From contig JAILCI010000025.1 of assembly GCA_024686335.1 (NCBI GenBank), forward strand, positions 1-64,000: a stretch of 64,000 bases of DNA. Direction: 5' to 3'. The translations under genes were made by a program, and so were the position numbers. Positions within the stretch are counted from its first letter, which is position 1. Each line of letters starts with the position of its first letter. The notes under the pieces were generated by a model, which was not told the DNA's origin, ran no database searches, and saw only the letters and a list, made by a program, of their open reading frames with translations. Positions 39,301-49,400 of this stretch are shown piece after piece. This stretch comes from Bacteroidales bacterium. Lineage in GTDB: Bacteria > Bacteroidota > Bacteroidia > Bacteroidales > WCHB1-69.

Positions 39301-39963
39301 GAAAGTACCAATGATCATCCAGTTGAAATCGGCAAGTTCTGATGTCGGGTCGCCGTTAGAGAGCGTCTCCCAACCGCCAAAGTTAATCAAGTCACCATTG
39401 TTGAAGTCACCACCATTCTGACTTGCACCTAATGGGAAGCCAGCACTGGTATTACAACGTATACCGATCCACAGTTCTTGAGTTGGATCAATGAGGAGTG
39501 CAGTATCCAGCATCACCGTATTGAGGACGGAGGTGGTCAGCATCTGGGCAACCTGTTTGTTCGCAATCAGGGTGCCGGGAGAAAAGATGGAGTCGTTAAC
39601 CAGACTACCACCCTGCCAAACCATCACATAGTAGGTACAGATCGACTGAGCCTCGCCCGGGACAAAAGAGACAGAGGTCAGTTTCATGCCCGTGATGGGA
39701 GTCAGATGGGTCGGCTCAAAACGTATCGCACCGATAAAATCGGCCGCGGCGTCAGCTCCAATACGAGTACTGTAGGTGGTACAGAACGAAAGTTGTTCGG
39801 CTGAAGTGTCTTCAACTCCAGTCCAACTCAATTGCACATTGTTCCAGTCGGGCATGTGCAGAGCTGCCGTCAGATTCGTCGGAGGCGCACATGTGTTCTG
39901 CGCATGTAACGAAAAGGCAAACAGCATCATCACTGAAAACAGAAGTAAGTAAAGTCTTTTCAT
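33319..39963 (-). CDS. Giant T9SS type A cargo protein (Fn3 repeats, choice-of-anchor J jelly-rolls, CUB, DGWNG module)
   Basis: Signal peptide MKRLYLLLFSVMMLFAFSLHAQ; repeated Fn3 (LTGLTPNTSYDFYVRAVCS); CUB CSMVVYDDGGLQGSYSNSCNSTLIIYPE; CTD VNLYPNPATEIVSVAVSD...ADGMYYVRVTTDGGVVTKNFVKR. Confidence 0.9.
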   Translation of the reverse strand: MKRLYLLLFSVMMLFAFSLHAQNTCAPPTNLTAALHMPDWNNVQLSWTGVEDTSAEQLSFCTTYSTRIGADAAADFIGAIRFEPTHLTPITGMKLTSVSFVPGEAQSICTYYVMVWQGGSLVNDSIFSPGTLIANKQVAQMLTTSVLNTVMLDTALLIDPTQELWIGIRCNTSAGFPLGASQNGGDFNNGDLINFGGWETLSNGDPTSELADFNWMIIGTFQDPNNLVSSYKLYRDNALISSSMNTGYLDSVAFGTYQYDVIAEYETGCQSSPITTMVTMAENPCIDCMDSIFIGSGTTSQYILPLNTFYNYSYTQQIFTASELGVLDGTIPCIAFQYIHSSPQDKNIVVYMGNTDKSSFSGSTDWVPMSDLQQVFSGVIPFATGGYDNWVNIPLDVPFEYDGSSNIVLAVLNNTGTYVTSSDNTFTVHTASNKTLYVYQDGSAYTPATSTPSGTVSSNRNNVRFMVGPPPACATPTHLSVSNVTSNGADLNWDGHDNASGFELVVVPEGSSLYNETPISIMDTFYTLTSLTDNTVYTVYLRANCSPDNSNWKIAEFHTSCIPATTIPYVANFDNMGTGTAAFPDCWERGLGGTAGNYPYISSSYAHSGNGSLYFYSYTPNSAVARGQGLDLTNNYQPLVMSLYAYKTSSNYGRMEFGYMTDATDFSTFVSVKSIYPMDMPLTTWTEYKFALPESVNGQVIYPVVYCPYAPGSYSNYVYIDDVTIDYGDASCMAAENLEVSNVSYTSALISWQPSSSDVDYVLAYTNESTEMTTTLMVTGETSQLLTGLDTMTTYTVALYPNCFDIPDTLFATFTTHTYEVISCLSPDTNAQETTSGSSSTSYQIPVNNFYNYTYSQQIYTPSELGGATVITGIAFEYSNASAMTVKSNVSIYLAHKADSTFASTTDWVPISQAVKVYEGALNCQQGWNTFDFTEYFSYNGIDNLVLIVLDNSGDYNSSSYTFNVHTKNSSSYSTLYAYRDSSPYDATAPGSASSRSAMRNDVKFFKCSQTQSDYMTCPAPNVIVTDYDSASVTLQWAAGNAEAEWLLEYKMSGDATWTSLGSVTNTNTFTVDNLLSDTEYDFRMCALCSTSDSSEWVEVSAATTCGYLTIPYFEDFESATSTGSSYMLPCWTRGTNYSTQYPYISGSQANSGTKSLYFYGSSTSYSYAATPRFADEVAMDSLNVTFELFKTSTDYFIEAGIMTDPNDFSTFEVLGTFSPENTYSWENFELNTSNYSGNGHYLAFRIPAWGSSYAYLDDLSVMYVNPCSHPTNIAIQDLGGDYAELTWTPGGEEVEWEYVYDVSGNWTPDNMSTSYATTNSAYLTGLTPNTSYDFYVRAVCSGSESSNWEQFSFYTQCTAITTLPYTENFDSLGLGTTNLTTGPSNLPNCWEQYNTASSSYTAYPYVYYSSSYAASGNYALRFYSYTSSSYGDEAAMLPLIDTMVIPMNTLQLTFNVKTYSSYPFYLIVGTVNGSDFSTFEPLDTLIYTNVSGYTEHTVFLNNYTGHGNRFAFLAPNVGGPITSYNAGTIDDVVISLTESCPHPSHLSIANVGSTSVTLGWTENGSATAWYIEYGQSGFTPGSGTVIDATSNPFVVDNLSTSVSYDFYVRSDCSGDTSSYSNLAQATPGSYLMPMSGSNTVTTCSMVVYDDGGLQGSYSNSCNSTLIIYPEVAGNMISLYGTVSTESCCDYVQIYDGAGTSGNMLGEYRGSGLTVPTLVSTTGPLTIYFHSDGSVTYEGFVLTVNCYSNTCPPPTDLTFTNLGTTTATVSWTPAGTETAWVLEYKTASATTWTPLNVTSSSYSFTGLTPLTTYDVRVKADCGTEESFYLTGQFTTPACEASEQCNYIFNMSDAFGDGWNGAYITIVQNGATVATVGQSFTDGTSTSQTVALCDNIATSLVWNVGDYDSECSFAVTDPTGNIIFTTTGTPSGTLTTFTTDCSGATSCAAPTGLAVNNVTQTTATASWTAGGTETSWTVEYKATSASTWQSATANATSYTMTGLTASTAYQVRVKAVCDANTSSEWSTVASFTTLDNGTPTCPAPTNLAATVDHTDVTLTWQQEANTATEWQINYRQTTESNWSTVTATTTTYTLTDLVANVTYEANVVAHCSNGLNSDPSNTVTFETNNNGVQTYLEKSVNLYPNPATEIVSVAVSDANIQISSVEVYNVYGQLINVIESNDNPLRIDVSGLADGMYYVRVTTDGGVVTKNFVKR

Positions 39964-40119
39964 AATGGTGTGTTTTTGTAAATAATATAATGAGTTTAAG
40001 AAAAAAATATCCGCAAAAAGGCAAACAAAATTAATAAATAGACAAATAGAAAAAATGGGGAATTATTAACAAGTTATCAACAGCAGGGCGAGCTAATGTA
40101 ATATTCTCTTCCACAAAAA

Positions 40120-40146
40120 ATCCCCGACAATTTGATTGTCGGGGAT
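40120..40146 (-). terminator. Terminator downstream of 1950-aa gene
   Basis: ATCCCCGACAA tttga TTGTCGGGGAT flanked by A/T runs. Confidence 0.8.
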
Positions 40147-40154
40147 TTTGGTTT

Positions 40155-40236
40155 TCGGGGCCAACCGCGTCCTGCGGTTGGTTGTCGGGGCGAATCGCAT
40201 TCGCCCTCGTATGGGCGAATAATTATTCGTCCATAC
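40155..40236. repeat. Three consecutive REP-like palindromes
   Basis: CGGGGCCAACCGCGTCCTGCGGTTGG; CGGGGCGAATCGCATTCGCCC; GTATGGGCGAATAATTATTCGTCCATAC. Confidence 0.8.
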
Positions 40237-40239
40237 GGA

Positions 40240-43200
40240 TTACCGTTTCACGAAATTCTTCGTTACAACGCCGTTGTCGGTCGTCACACGTACATAATAC
40301 ATGCCGTCGGCCATGCCGCTGACGTTGATGCGGAGAGGATTGTCGTTGGACTCAATCACATTGATCAACTGGCCATAGACGTTGTAGACCTCCACGCTGG
40401 TAATTGCAATGTTAGCGTCGCTCACAGCTACGCTTACCATCTCAGTTGCAGGGTTAGGATAGAGATTTACGCTCTTCTCCAAATAGGTCTGTACGCCGTT
40501 GTTGTTGGTCTCAAAGGTGACCGTGTTGGAAGGATCACTGTTCAAGCCGTTGCTGCAGTGTGCCACCACGTTGGCCTCGTAGGTAACGTTGGCCACCAGG
40601 TCGGTCAAGGTATAGGAGGTGGTAGTTGCAGTCACGGTGCTCCAGTTGCTCTCCGTTGTCTGACGGTAGTTGATCTGCCATTCAGAAGCGGTGTTAGCCT
40701 CCTGGTGCCATGTCAAGGTCACGTCAGTGTGATCAACGGTGGCGGCAAGGTTCGTAGGAGCAGGACAGGTAGGAGTATCGTTGCCCAATGTGGTGAAGTT
40801 CACGTCAGTTGTCCAATCGCTAGTCACATTAGCATCGCAAACTGCCTGAACACGTACTTGATAGTTGGTGCTAGCGGTAAGACCGTTCATAGTGAAGGTG
40901 GATACCGTCACTTGGATAGTCTCCCAGTTGGTGGCATCAACAGCTTTGTATGCCACATTCCAGGTAGTCTCTGTGCCACCGGCAGTCCAGGTAGCAGTAG
41001 CTGCAGTCTGGGAGATATTGTTCACTGCCAATGCGGTAGGAACAGCACAAGTGGTGGTGCCACCGCCGTCACAATCGGTAATGAAGGTATAGGTGGTATA
41101 GAGAGACATATCACTTGCTACATAGAGCATAGTACCATCTGGGCCGACAAGATTGAAGCTAGCTTCATTATCATAACCGCCCTCAGTCCAAACTAGAGAA
41201 GTAGAAATGTTGTCGCAAAGAGTAACAGCTTGTGTGCCGGAGCTCTCGCCATAATCCAAGGTCACCGTTGCTACAGTGATACCATTCTGCTGTACTGCCA
41301 AAGAACCACCATTCCAGCCATCACCGTATTCGTCGTTGAGGTTGAAAGTATAGGTACACTGGTCAGCAACATCGCAGTTGGCAGTATTGAAGGAGGTCTC
41401 TACGTAGTAGGAAACATCACCGCCTCCACAGTCAGCCTGAACACGTACATCGTATGCCGTCATAGCTGTCAAACCGGTAAGGGTATAAGGATTGGTGGTT
41501 ACAGGAATGACCGTCCATGTTGTAGCCGTTGTCTCCTTGTACTCTAGATTCCAGTTGGTCTCAGTACCACCAGCAACCCAGCTGATATCAGCAGATGTAG
41601 TTCCAATGTTAGCAACAGCGATAGAGGTCGGAGCTGCGCAAGTCGGGATAGTACAAGAGGAGATGAAGGTATAGGTAGAATATGTGGACATGTCGCTAGC
41701 TGCATAGAGCTGGAGACCGTCAGGACCAACCACTGAGAAGCTAGCCTCATAAGCATAGCTGCCAGAGGTCCAAACGAGAGAGGTGCTGTCGTTGTCGCAG
41801 AGGTAGACAGTCTCTGTTGCACTTGAACCACCTGTCAGTGACAATGTTGCCACGGTGATGCCATTCTGTTGTACTGCTAGAGAACCACCGTTCCAACCGT
41901 CACCGTAGGAGTCGTTGAGGGTGAAAATGTAAGCGCACTGGTCAGCAGTGTCACACAATGATGTGTTGAAGTTTGCAGAAGCAGCGGTAGAGGAACCATC
42001 AGTACCACAATCAGCCGTCACATATACAGTGTATGCAGTACCAGAGGTCAGACCTGTAAGGTCATATGTAGCTGAGGTCGTAGTAGCAGTAGTACCCTCA
42101 CCAGGAGTAAAACCTTGAGGACCATACTCGATGGTGAAGCCGTCAGCATTGCTGAACCAGGTCACGGTAGCAGATGTCATGCCGATAGCAGAAACTGTCA
42201 GGTTCTGCGGAGCAGGACAAGCCACGGTTGTTGTGAATTGGATGGTTTGTGTTGCATCCTCAACAAGGTCAGGAGTGGCGCAATTGGTCACGACATAGAC
42301 ATCGTAAGTGGTCTGGGGATCGAGACCTGTAAGATCAACCGTTGTACTGCTGGTAATGAGGGAGTTCCAAACACTGTCGGTGGACGGTTTGTAGTAAACA
42401 GTCCAGGAATCATGAGTCACATCGTTATCTACGAAGGTGATGGTAGCGTTGTGGCCGTCAACATTAGTAGCCTCGACACTGGTCTTCACAGGGGAAGGAC
42501 AACTTGGAGTCAGCTCGACGACGATGTCATCAATATTCCATGAGAGACCGGAATATCCGGTGAAACGAAGTGCAATACGGCCAGTGGTAGCAGTAACACC
42601 ATTGAAATCGAACGGTCCCATATAGTTACCGTGACCGCTACCAGAGGAGCCTCTAGCGCCTGGAACACCAGCCAAGCCTAAGAGCTCGAATGTAGAGGTG
42701 TCATTGACATCGGTCATCACACCAATCTCCATGGTACCATAGCTGGAAGTATTCGTGGTAGTTGCCCAGAAGGAGAGACGCAACTCATGAATATCATTAG
42801 TAAACTCAGGAAGCACAGCCATATTATGGTTGCCCTTAAACTCTGCGGAGTTTTGACCGGAGTGACAAGCGGGAGCGTGTCCACAATATACGAACGGAGA
42901 GGTGCCGTTATCAACAGACTCGGTAACAGGCGTTGCCCAGCAGATGAAGGATTGTGCACCACCACCGGTGTAACCTTCGAAGTTCTCTGTCCAAGGCTCA
43001 GTAGCTGTGATGGTCAAAGCACCGCATGATGTGTTGAAGGTGACAGGAGCCGTAAGCATGGAGGAGTCACCGTAGCACATGGAACGCAAACGCACCTGAT
43101 AAGTGGAAGAGGAGGTCAGATTGGTCAGAGTAACAGTGGTGTCTGTCGTGGTGAGATAAGTGGTGTCAGGACCATAGACACAAACGGAATAGCTGTCTGC

Positions 43201-46092
43201 ACTTCCACTCCAGGAGATGGTAGCGCCATCCAGAGTAGGATTAGTAACCACAACATTAGTAGGCGGCAAACAGTCTGCACACTGAGCTGTCAACTCAAAA
43301 CCAGGATAAACCACAGTATAGTCAGAGGTGAAGCGAATGGTCAACGGACCCGTTGTAGAGATGAAGGTGAAGTTGTTATGAGTACCGGAGAAGTCACACA
43401 GTTGTGTGCCTGTGGTACCAGCACCATCATAAATATAAAGATGGTCATAGCTAGACTCGGTATTAGAACTACCAGAGATCATCATCATGGAACCAGGAGT
43501 CTCAGGATAGAGGATAAGAGTGCTGTTACAGTCAACACTGTAGTCGCCATTAGGACCACCGTTGTCATAGATAACAACGCCGCAGGTGGTCAGAGAGTCG
43601 GTGCCGGTGACAGACATCGTGTAGGTGCCAGTGGTAACAGAGATAGGACCTTCCCAAGGGCTAGTCATGCCACCGCAGTCAGCCTGAACATAGAAATCGT
43701 ATGCTGTGATAGTAGACAGATTGTCGACAGTATAGGTTGTAGCGTCAGCAGCCACAAGAGTGCCAGCCGTCTCGGGATCAAAACCGGTGGGACCGTAGAT
43801 GATATTCCAAGCAGTGGCGTCACCCATCTCAGTCCATCCTAAACCTACTGAATTGCTACCTACAGAGGTGCTGTGCAGATTGGTAGGATGCATACAGGAA
43901 GGAATCTCGCTCACGGTGACATCATCCAAACGGTAACCGCATTCGACCGCATTGGAAACACGGAAAGCGATATGTTGGCCAGTACCAGCATAAGAGCCTA
44001 ATGAGACGATCTGATACTCATAATATTGGGAACCGTTTCCTGAAATGGTACTAGTAACGGTGTCAACAACTTCAAAAGTGGTTGCATCGCTCGGGTCAGA
44101 CATAACGCCCACTTCGAAAACACCAGAAGAACCAGTCTTATCAAGATAGAACTCAACCATCAAGGTATTGACAGGGATGGTGGCATCTATAGCCGGCATG
44201 ATGGCAATGTTGTAGCAGTTAGGCGTATAGTGGAAGTCCAAGCATCCTGCTCCAGAATGGGAGTATCCTGACATGTGATATACATAGTGAGCAGGATCGG
44301 AAGCCAGACGAGACCAACAATCAATATATTCACTACCTCCGTCCATAATATATTCGTCAAAACCAGCGGTGTAAGGCAACTGGGAGACAGCACCACACTG
44401 GGTCTTGAAGGAATAATGAGCAGAAGGATTGGAGGTCTCTCCACTACAGTCAGAGGTGACATAGAACTCATAGTAGGTGTCGGCGCTCAGGCCTGTAAGA
44501 GTGTAGAAAGTGTCGGTGACAGAAATATCGGTATAAACGGAATCGTTAGCCGGTTTATAGTAAACTGTCCAAGATGTAGCGGAGCCCACCTCGTGCCAAC
44601 TCAGTGTAGCGCCATCCTCAGTGACAGCAGATACTGAGAGTTGGTTGGGTTGAGCACATGAGAATCCTTGGATGCTGATGTTGTCCACAGCAGCAGGATC
44701 ATAGTCGTCATAGCTATATGTATAGTTTTTCCAAACAAAGACAATCTTTTTGGACTGGCCAGCCACGTTGTCCAGGATAGCATCAAAATGGGTCCATGAT
44801 GTGACGCCGGTAACAGCATCCAACAAGGCAGTTCCTGTCGGCATTGCATCAGTCGGGATAGATGTGGTCGCATCTACCAAATAGACAGAGAAAACGTCGC
44901 TATAATTGAGTCCGTAGTATTGAGGAAGATAGGAATAACCCTCTACTTTGTAATCAAAAACGAGATGCCACTCTTGAGCATCAGCTGGGAAGTCAACGTC
45001 CATAACTGCGTATGAGTACCAAGACTCATATGAACCATAGGAGTAGGCATATGAACTGTTGTCATCAGATATATAGAGGGAATGGCCGGTAGTAGCCCCA
45101 TCAGAGCCAGGATTGAACACTGAGCTGCCAATAATCCAAGAGTTTGTATTGTTGGAAAGCAGTGTGAAATCAGTGATGCTTTCGGGACTGGTCTCAAAAT
45201 CTTGGGTATAAGGTAAGGTAATAGGAATATTAGGAGTGGTAAAATAAATCTCCGTTGACCAATTGGTCAATGTGTTATCACTACAAGAAGTCTGAACGCG
45301 TGCCTTGTAAGTAGTGGCCGGTTGCAAACCAGTAATATCAATAACAGTGTCATAAGCGGTAAGGGTCTGGGCATTAGTCCAGTCGCTTTGGGAGGCGAGC
45401 ATATACTCAAAGTTGTAGTAGGAGTCATTGTCACCACCTAACCATGAAATGGTGGCGCCATAGGGAGAAGCAGCTTCAAGCGTCACGTTGAGAGGCTTGA
45501 TGCAAAGGGAAGGAGTTCCATAGCTGAAAGTAGTCTTAGGGATGAAATTTCTGGCAGAAGGACTCACATCACTAACAGAGCTGTAGCTGTATCCTTGAAC
45601 ACTAGAACCAGTAGAATTAATGCCCAAGAAAGAAGCGCTGCTGTAATCGCCTTGATTAACCGTCGCAAACTCGACCAGCAGGTTGCCGCCAGTATAGTTG
45701 AACGGAACGTCAAATTCAACAGTCATCTGACCATTGGCTATCGTCATCGCTCCGCTATATACTGTCAAGAGCGGATCCGACGAGAAACCAGACAATGACG
45801 TTGCAGTAGTAGTTCCCACCTTAACATCAAAGGTAGCAGAACCCCAAGAAGATGGTGAAGAACTAAAGTAGAAAGTCATCTCCGAGATAGCATTGTTCTG
45901 CATAACGGTCAACATGCTGTCAGGATAGATGATCTGAGCACGAAGATAGGCATCGGCATAATAACCATAGATAGGGACATAGCTATTCGTCTCATTGCCA
46001 TCAGCCACCAGCAAGGTGTTCTGGGCAGAGACTGGAACAGAAGCCAATCCCAAGGTCAAAATAGCCACAATAAATAGTAGTACTTTTTTCAT
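40240..46092 (-). CDS. Giant T9SS type A cargo protein (1950 aa)
   Basis: Signal peptide, Fn3/anchor-J/CUB modules, two DGWNGG modules, same CTD as neighbours. Confidence 0.9.
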   Translation of the reverse strand: MKKVLLFIVAILTLGLASVPVSAQNTLLVADGNETNSYVPIYGYYADAYLRAQIIYPDSMLTVMQNNAISEMTFYFSSSPSSWGSATFDVKVGTTTATSLSGFSSDPLLTVYSGAMTIANGQMTVEFDVPFNYTGGNLLVEFATVNQGDYSSASFLGINSTGSSVQGYSYSSVSDVSPSARNFIPKTTFSYGTPSLCIKPLNVTLEAASPYGATISWLGGDNDSYYNFEYMLASQSDWTNAQTLTAYDTVIDITGLQPATTYKARVQTSCSDNTLTNWSTEIYFTTPNIPITLPYTQDFETSPESITDFTLLSNNTNSWIIGSSVFNPGSDGATTGHSLYISDDNSSYAYSYGSYESWYSYAVMDVDFPADAQEWHLVFDYKVEGYSYLPQYYGLNYSDVFSVYLVDATTSIPTDAMPTGTALLDAVTGVTSWTHFDAILDNVAGQSKKIVFVWKNYTYSYDDYDPAAVDNISIQGFSCAQPNQLSVSAVTEDGATLSWHEVGSATSWTVYYKPANDSVYTDISVTDTFYTLTGLSADTYYEFYVTSDCSGETSNPSAHYSFKTQCGAVSQLPYTAGFDEYIMDGGSEYIDCWSRLASDPAHYVYHMSGYSHSGAGCLDFHYTPNCYNIAIMPAIDATIPVNTLMVEFYLDKTGSSGVFEVGVMSDPSDATTFEVVDTVTSTISGNGSQYYEYQIVSLGSYAGTGQHIAFRVSNAVECGYRLDDVTVSEIPSCMHPTNLHSTSVGSNSVGLGWTEMGDATAWNIIYGPTGFDPETAGTLVAADATTYTVDNLSTITAYDFYVQADCGGMTSPWEGPISVTTGTYTMSVTGTDSLTTCGVVIYDNGGPNGDYSVDCNSTLILYPETPGSMMMISGSSNTESSYDHLYIYDGAGTTGTQLCDFSGTHNNFTFISTTGPLTIRFTSDYTVVYPGFELTAQCADCLPPTNVVVTNPTLDGATISWSGSADSYSVCVYGPDTTYLTTTDTTVTLTNLTSSSTYQVRLRSMCYGDSSMLTAPVTFNTSCGALTITATEPWTENFEGYTGGGAQSFICWATPVTESVDNGTSPFVYCGHAPACHSGQNSAEFKGNHNMAVLPEFTNDIHELRLSFWATTTNTSSYGTMEIGVMTDVNDTSTFELLGLAGVPGARGSSGSGHGNYMGPFDFNGVTATTGRIALRFTGYSGLSWNIDDIVVELTPSCPSPVKTSVEATNVDGHNATITFVDNDVTHDSWTVYYKPSTDSVWNSLITSSTTVDLTGLDPQTTYDVYVVTNCATPDLVEDATQTIQFTTTVACPAPQNLTVSAIGMTSATVTWFSNADGFTIEYGPQGFTPGEGTTATTTSATYDLTGLTSGTAYTVYVTADCGTDGSSTAASANFNTSLCDTADQCAYIFTLNDSYGDGWNGGSLAVQQNGITVATLSLTGGSSATETVYLCDNDSTSLVWTSGSYAYEASFSVVGPDGLQLYAASDMSTYSTYTFISSCTIPTCAAPTSIAVANIGTTSADISWVAGGTETNWNLEYKETTATTWTVIPVTTNPYTLTGLTAMTAYDVRVQADCGGGDVSYYVETSFNTANCDVADQCTYTFNLNDEYGDGWNGGSLAVQQNGITVATVTLDYGESSGTQAVTLCDNISTSLVWTEGGYDNEASFNLVGPDGTMLYVASDMSLYTTYTFITDCDGGGTTTCAVPTALAVNNISQTAATATWTAGGTETTWNVAYKAVDATNWETIQVTVSTFTMNGLTASTNYQVRVQAVCDANVTSDWTTDVNFTTLGNDTPTCPAPTNLAATVDHTDVTLTWHQEANTASEWQINYRQTTESNWSTVTATTTSYTLTDLVANVTYEANVVAHCSNGLNSDPSNTVTFETNNNGVQTYLEKSVNLYPNPATEMVSVAVSDANIAITSVEVYNVYGQLINVIESNDNPLRINVSGMADGMYYVRVTTDNGVVTKNFVKR

Positions 46093-46352
46093 AATTTGAA
46101 GATTTAGTGAATATTATGATTGTTGTATTGTTATTAATTCATAGGGGATACACCCATTATTTATGCAATTCTATCCGTTCATTTAGCAAAAAAGCCAGCA
46201 GCAAAGATACAACATAATTCCCAATTTACAAAATGTTATAAATAATTGACAATAATTCGCTATATATTTGACAATCAATTCGCTACAACTTCCCCCACCC
46301 TCATCACTTCATAAGGCCACACCATTCCCCCAGAGTTCGCACAAAATAAAAA

Positions 46353-46379
46353 ATCCCCGACAATTTAATTGTCGAGGAT
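46353..46379 (-). terminator. Terminator downstream of 2469-aa gene
   Basis: ATCCCCGACAA ttta ATTGTCGAGGAT with flanking A/T runs. Confidence 0.75.
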
Positions 46380-46384
46380 TTTTA

Positions 46385-46485
46385 TCGGGGCCAACCGCGT
46401 CCCGCGGTTAGAACGTCGGGGCGAATCGAATTCGCCCGTATGGGGGAAGGGGGGGCGGTAGGGGCGAATAATTATTCGCCCCTAC
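46385..46485. repeat. Three REP-like palindromes, paralogous to 40155-40236
   Basis: CGGGGCCAACCGCGTCCCGCGGTTAG; TCGGGGCGAATCGAATTCGCCC; perfect 28-bp GTAGGGGCGAATAATTATTCGCCCCTAC at 46458-46485. Confidence 0.85.
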
Positions 46486-46488
46486 GGG

Positions 46489-49400
46489 TTACCGTTTCAC
46501 GAAATTCTTCGTTACAACGCCGTTGTCGGTCGTCACACGTACATAATACATGCCGTCGGCCAAACCGCTGACGTTGATGCGGAGAGGATTGTCGTTGGAC
46601 TCGATCACGCTGATCAACTGGCCATAGACGTTATAGACCTCAACACTGCTGATCTGGATGCTTTGGTCGCTCACGGCTACGCTCACCATCTCAGTTGCAG
46701 GGTTAGGATAGAGACTTACACTCTTCTCCAGATAGGTCTGTACGCCGTTGTTGTTGGTCTCGAAGGTGACCGTGTTGGAAGGATCGCTGTTCAAGCCGTT
46801 GCTGCAGTGTGCCACCACGTTGGCCTCGTAGGTAACATTGGCTACCAAGTCGGTCAAGGTATAGGAGGTGGTAGTTGCAGTCACGGTGCTCCAGTTGCTC
46901 TCCGTAGTCTGACGGTAATTGATCTGCCATTCAGAAGCGGTGTTAGCCTCCTGGCTCCATGTCAGGGTCACGTCAGTGTGATCAACGGTTGCAGCAAGGT
47001 TGGTAGGAGCAGGACAAGTAGGAGTCTCGTTGTCCAGCGTGGTAAAGTTCACGTCTGTTGTCCAATCGCTAGTCTCATTAGCATCGCAAACAGCCTGAAC
47101 ACGTACTTGATAGTCGGTATTGGCGGTAAGACCAGTCATCGTGTAGGATGTGGTGGTTACCTGCGCAGTCTGCCAGTTGGTAGAAGCAACGGCCTTGTAT
47201 GCCACATTCCAAGTTGTTTCGGTGCCACCGGCTGTCCAGGTAGCCGTTGCGGAAGTCTGGGAGATGCCATTTACTGCCAATGCGGTAGGAGCATCGCAAG
47301 TAGTAGTTCCACCGCCATCACAGTCAGTAGTGAAGGTGTATGTGGAGAAAGCAGACATGTCGCTGGCGCTGTGAACTACATTGCCATTAGGATCGGTGAG
47401 AGTGAAACTTGCTTCACTGTCATAACTACCAGAAGTCCAGACAAGTGAGGTGGAAACGTTATCACAAAGAGTAACCGTTTCAGTAGCAGAGCTCTCGCCA
47501 TAATCCAAAGTCAAAGTAGCCACAGTGATACCATTCTGTTGAACTGCCAAGGAACCACCGTTCCAACCGTCGCCATAAGAGTCGTTGAGGTTGAAAGTGT
47601 AGGTACATTGGTCAGCAACATCACAGGAAGCAGTATTGAAGGAAGTCTCCACATAGTAGGATACATCACCACCACCACAGTCAGCCTGTACACGAACATC
47701 ATATGCCGTCATAGCTGTCAAGCCTGTGAGAGTATAAGGATTGGTAGTTACAGGAATAACCGTCCATGTTGTAGCTGTTGCCTCCTTATACTCTACATTC
47801 CAGTTGGTCTCAGTACCAGCAACAACCCAGCTGATGTCAGCAGATGTTGTGCCGATATTGGAAATGGAAATAGAGGTCGGAGCTGTACAGGTCGGGATCG
47901 TACAATCAGAAACGAAAGTGTAGGTGGAGTAGTCTGACATACTAGGAGAAGAATAGAGAAGGAGACCATCAGGACCCGTCACAGTGAAGCTTGCCTCACT
48001 AGCGTAACTACCAGCAGACCAAACAAGTGATGTGCTGTCATTGTCGCAAAGGTAGACTGTTTCAATTGCGCTTGAGCCACTAGGCAGTGACAAGGTTGCT
48101 ACAGTGATGCCACTCTGTTGCACTGCCAAAGAACCACCGTTCCAACCGTCACCGAAGGAGTCATTGAGGGTGAAGATATAAGCACACTGGTCAGTAGTGT
48201 CACACAATGATGTGTTGAAGTTTGCAGAAGCAGCGGTAGAGGAACCATCAGTACCACAATCAGCCGTCACATAGACAGTGTAAGAAGTACCAGCTGTCAG
48301 ACCGGTAAGGTCATACGTGGAAGAAGTGGTTGTAGCAGTAGTACCAGTTCCAGGAGTGAAGCCTTGAGGACCATACTCGATGGTGAAGCCGTCAGCATTG
48401 CTGAACCAAGTCAACGTAGCAGATGACATACCAATAGCGGAAACTGTCAGGTTCTGCGGAGCAGGACAAGCCACGGTAGTGGTAAATTGGATGGTGTGGG
48501 TTGCATCCTCAACAGGATCAGGAGTAGCGCAGTTGGTCACCACATAAACCTCGTAGGTTGTCTGAGGATCCAGACCTGTAAGATCAACAGTTGTACTATT
48601 GGTGATAACGCTATACCAGGTACTGTCGGTGGTCGGTTTGTAATAAACTGTCCAGGAGTTGTGGTTTGCATCGTTGTCAACGAAGGTAATGGTTGCATTG
48701 TGGCCATCCACGTTGTTAGCCTCAACGCTGGTCTTCACAGGAGAAGGACAGGAAGGAGCCAATTCAACGACGATGTCATCAATGTTCCAGGAGAGACCTG
48801 TTGTACCAGTGAAACGGAAGGCGATACGGCCAGTAGTTGCAGTAACGCCATTGAAATCGAACGGTCCCATATAGTTACCGTGACCGCTACCAGAGGAGCC
48901 TCTAGCGCCAGGAACACCAGCCAAGCCTAAGAGCTCGAATGTAGAGGTGTCGTTGACATCCGTCATCACACCAATCTCCATGGTACCATAGTTGGAAGTG
49001 TTTGTCGTCGTGGCCCAGAAGGAGAGACGCAAATCTTGAACATTATTGGTAAACTCAGGAAGTACAGCCATGTTATGGTTGCCCTTGAACTCAGCAGAGT
49101 TCTGACCAGAGTGACAAGCGGGAGCGTGTCCACAATATACGAACGGAGAGGTGCCGTTATCAACAGACTCGGTAACAGGCGTTGCCCAGCAGATGAAAGA
49201 TTGTGCACCACCACCGGTGTAACCTTCGAAGTTTTCTGTCCAAGGCTCCGTAGCTGTGATGGTGATAGCACCACACGCAGTGTTGAAGTTAATGGTCGGA
49301 GTCAACAGAGAGGAGTCTGTACCACAAAGTGCACGAATTTGTACGCCGTAAGTAGAACTTGAGTTCAAACCAGTGATTGTATAGGTTGTGTCAGTAGTAG

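Noticed and set aside
40132-41196. 354-aa plus-strand ORF and other long antisense ORFs (e.g. 46663-47448, 52096-52956, 33301-33891)
   Set aside because: Antisense shadows of the Thr/Ser-rich repeat coding of the giant genes; compositionally odd and mutually similar only because the sense genes are.
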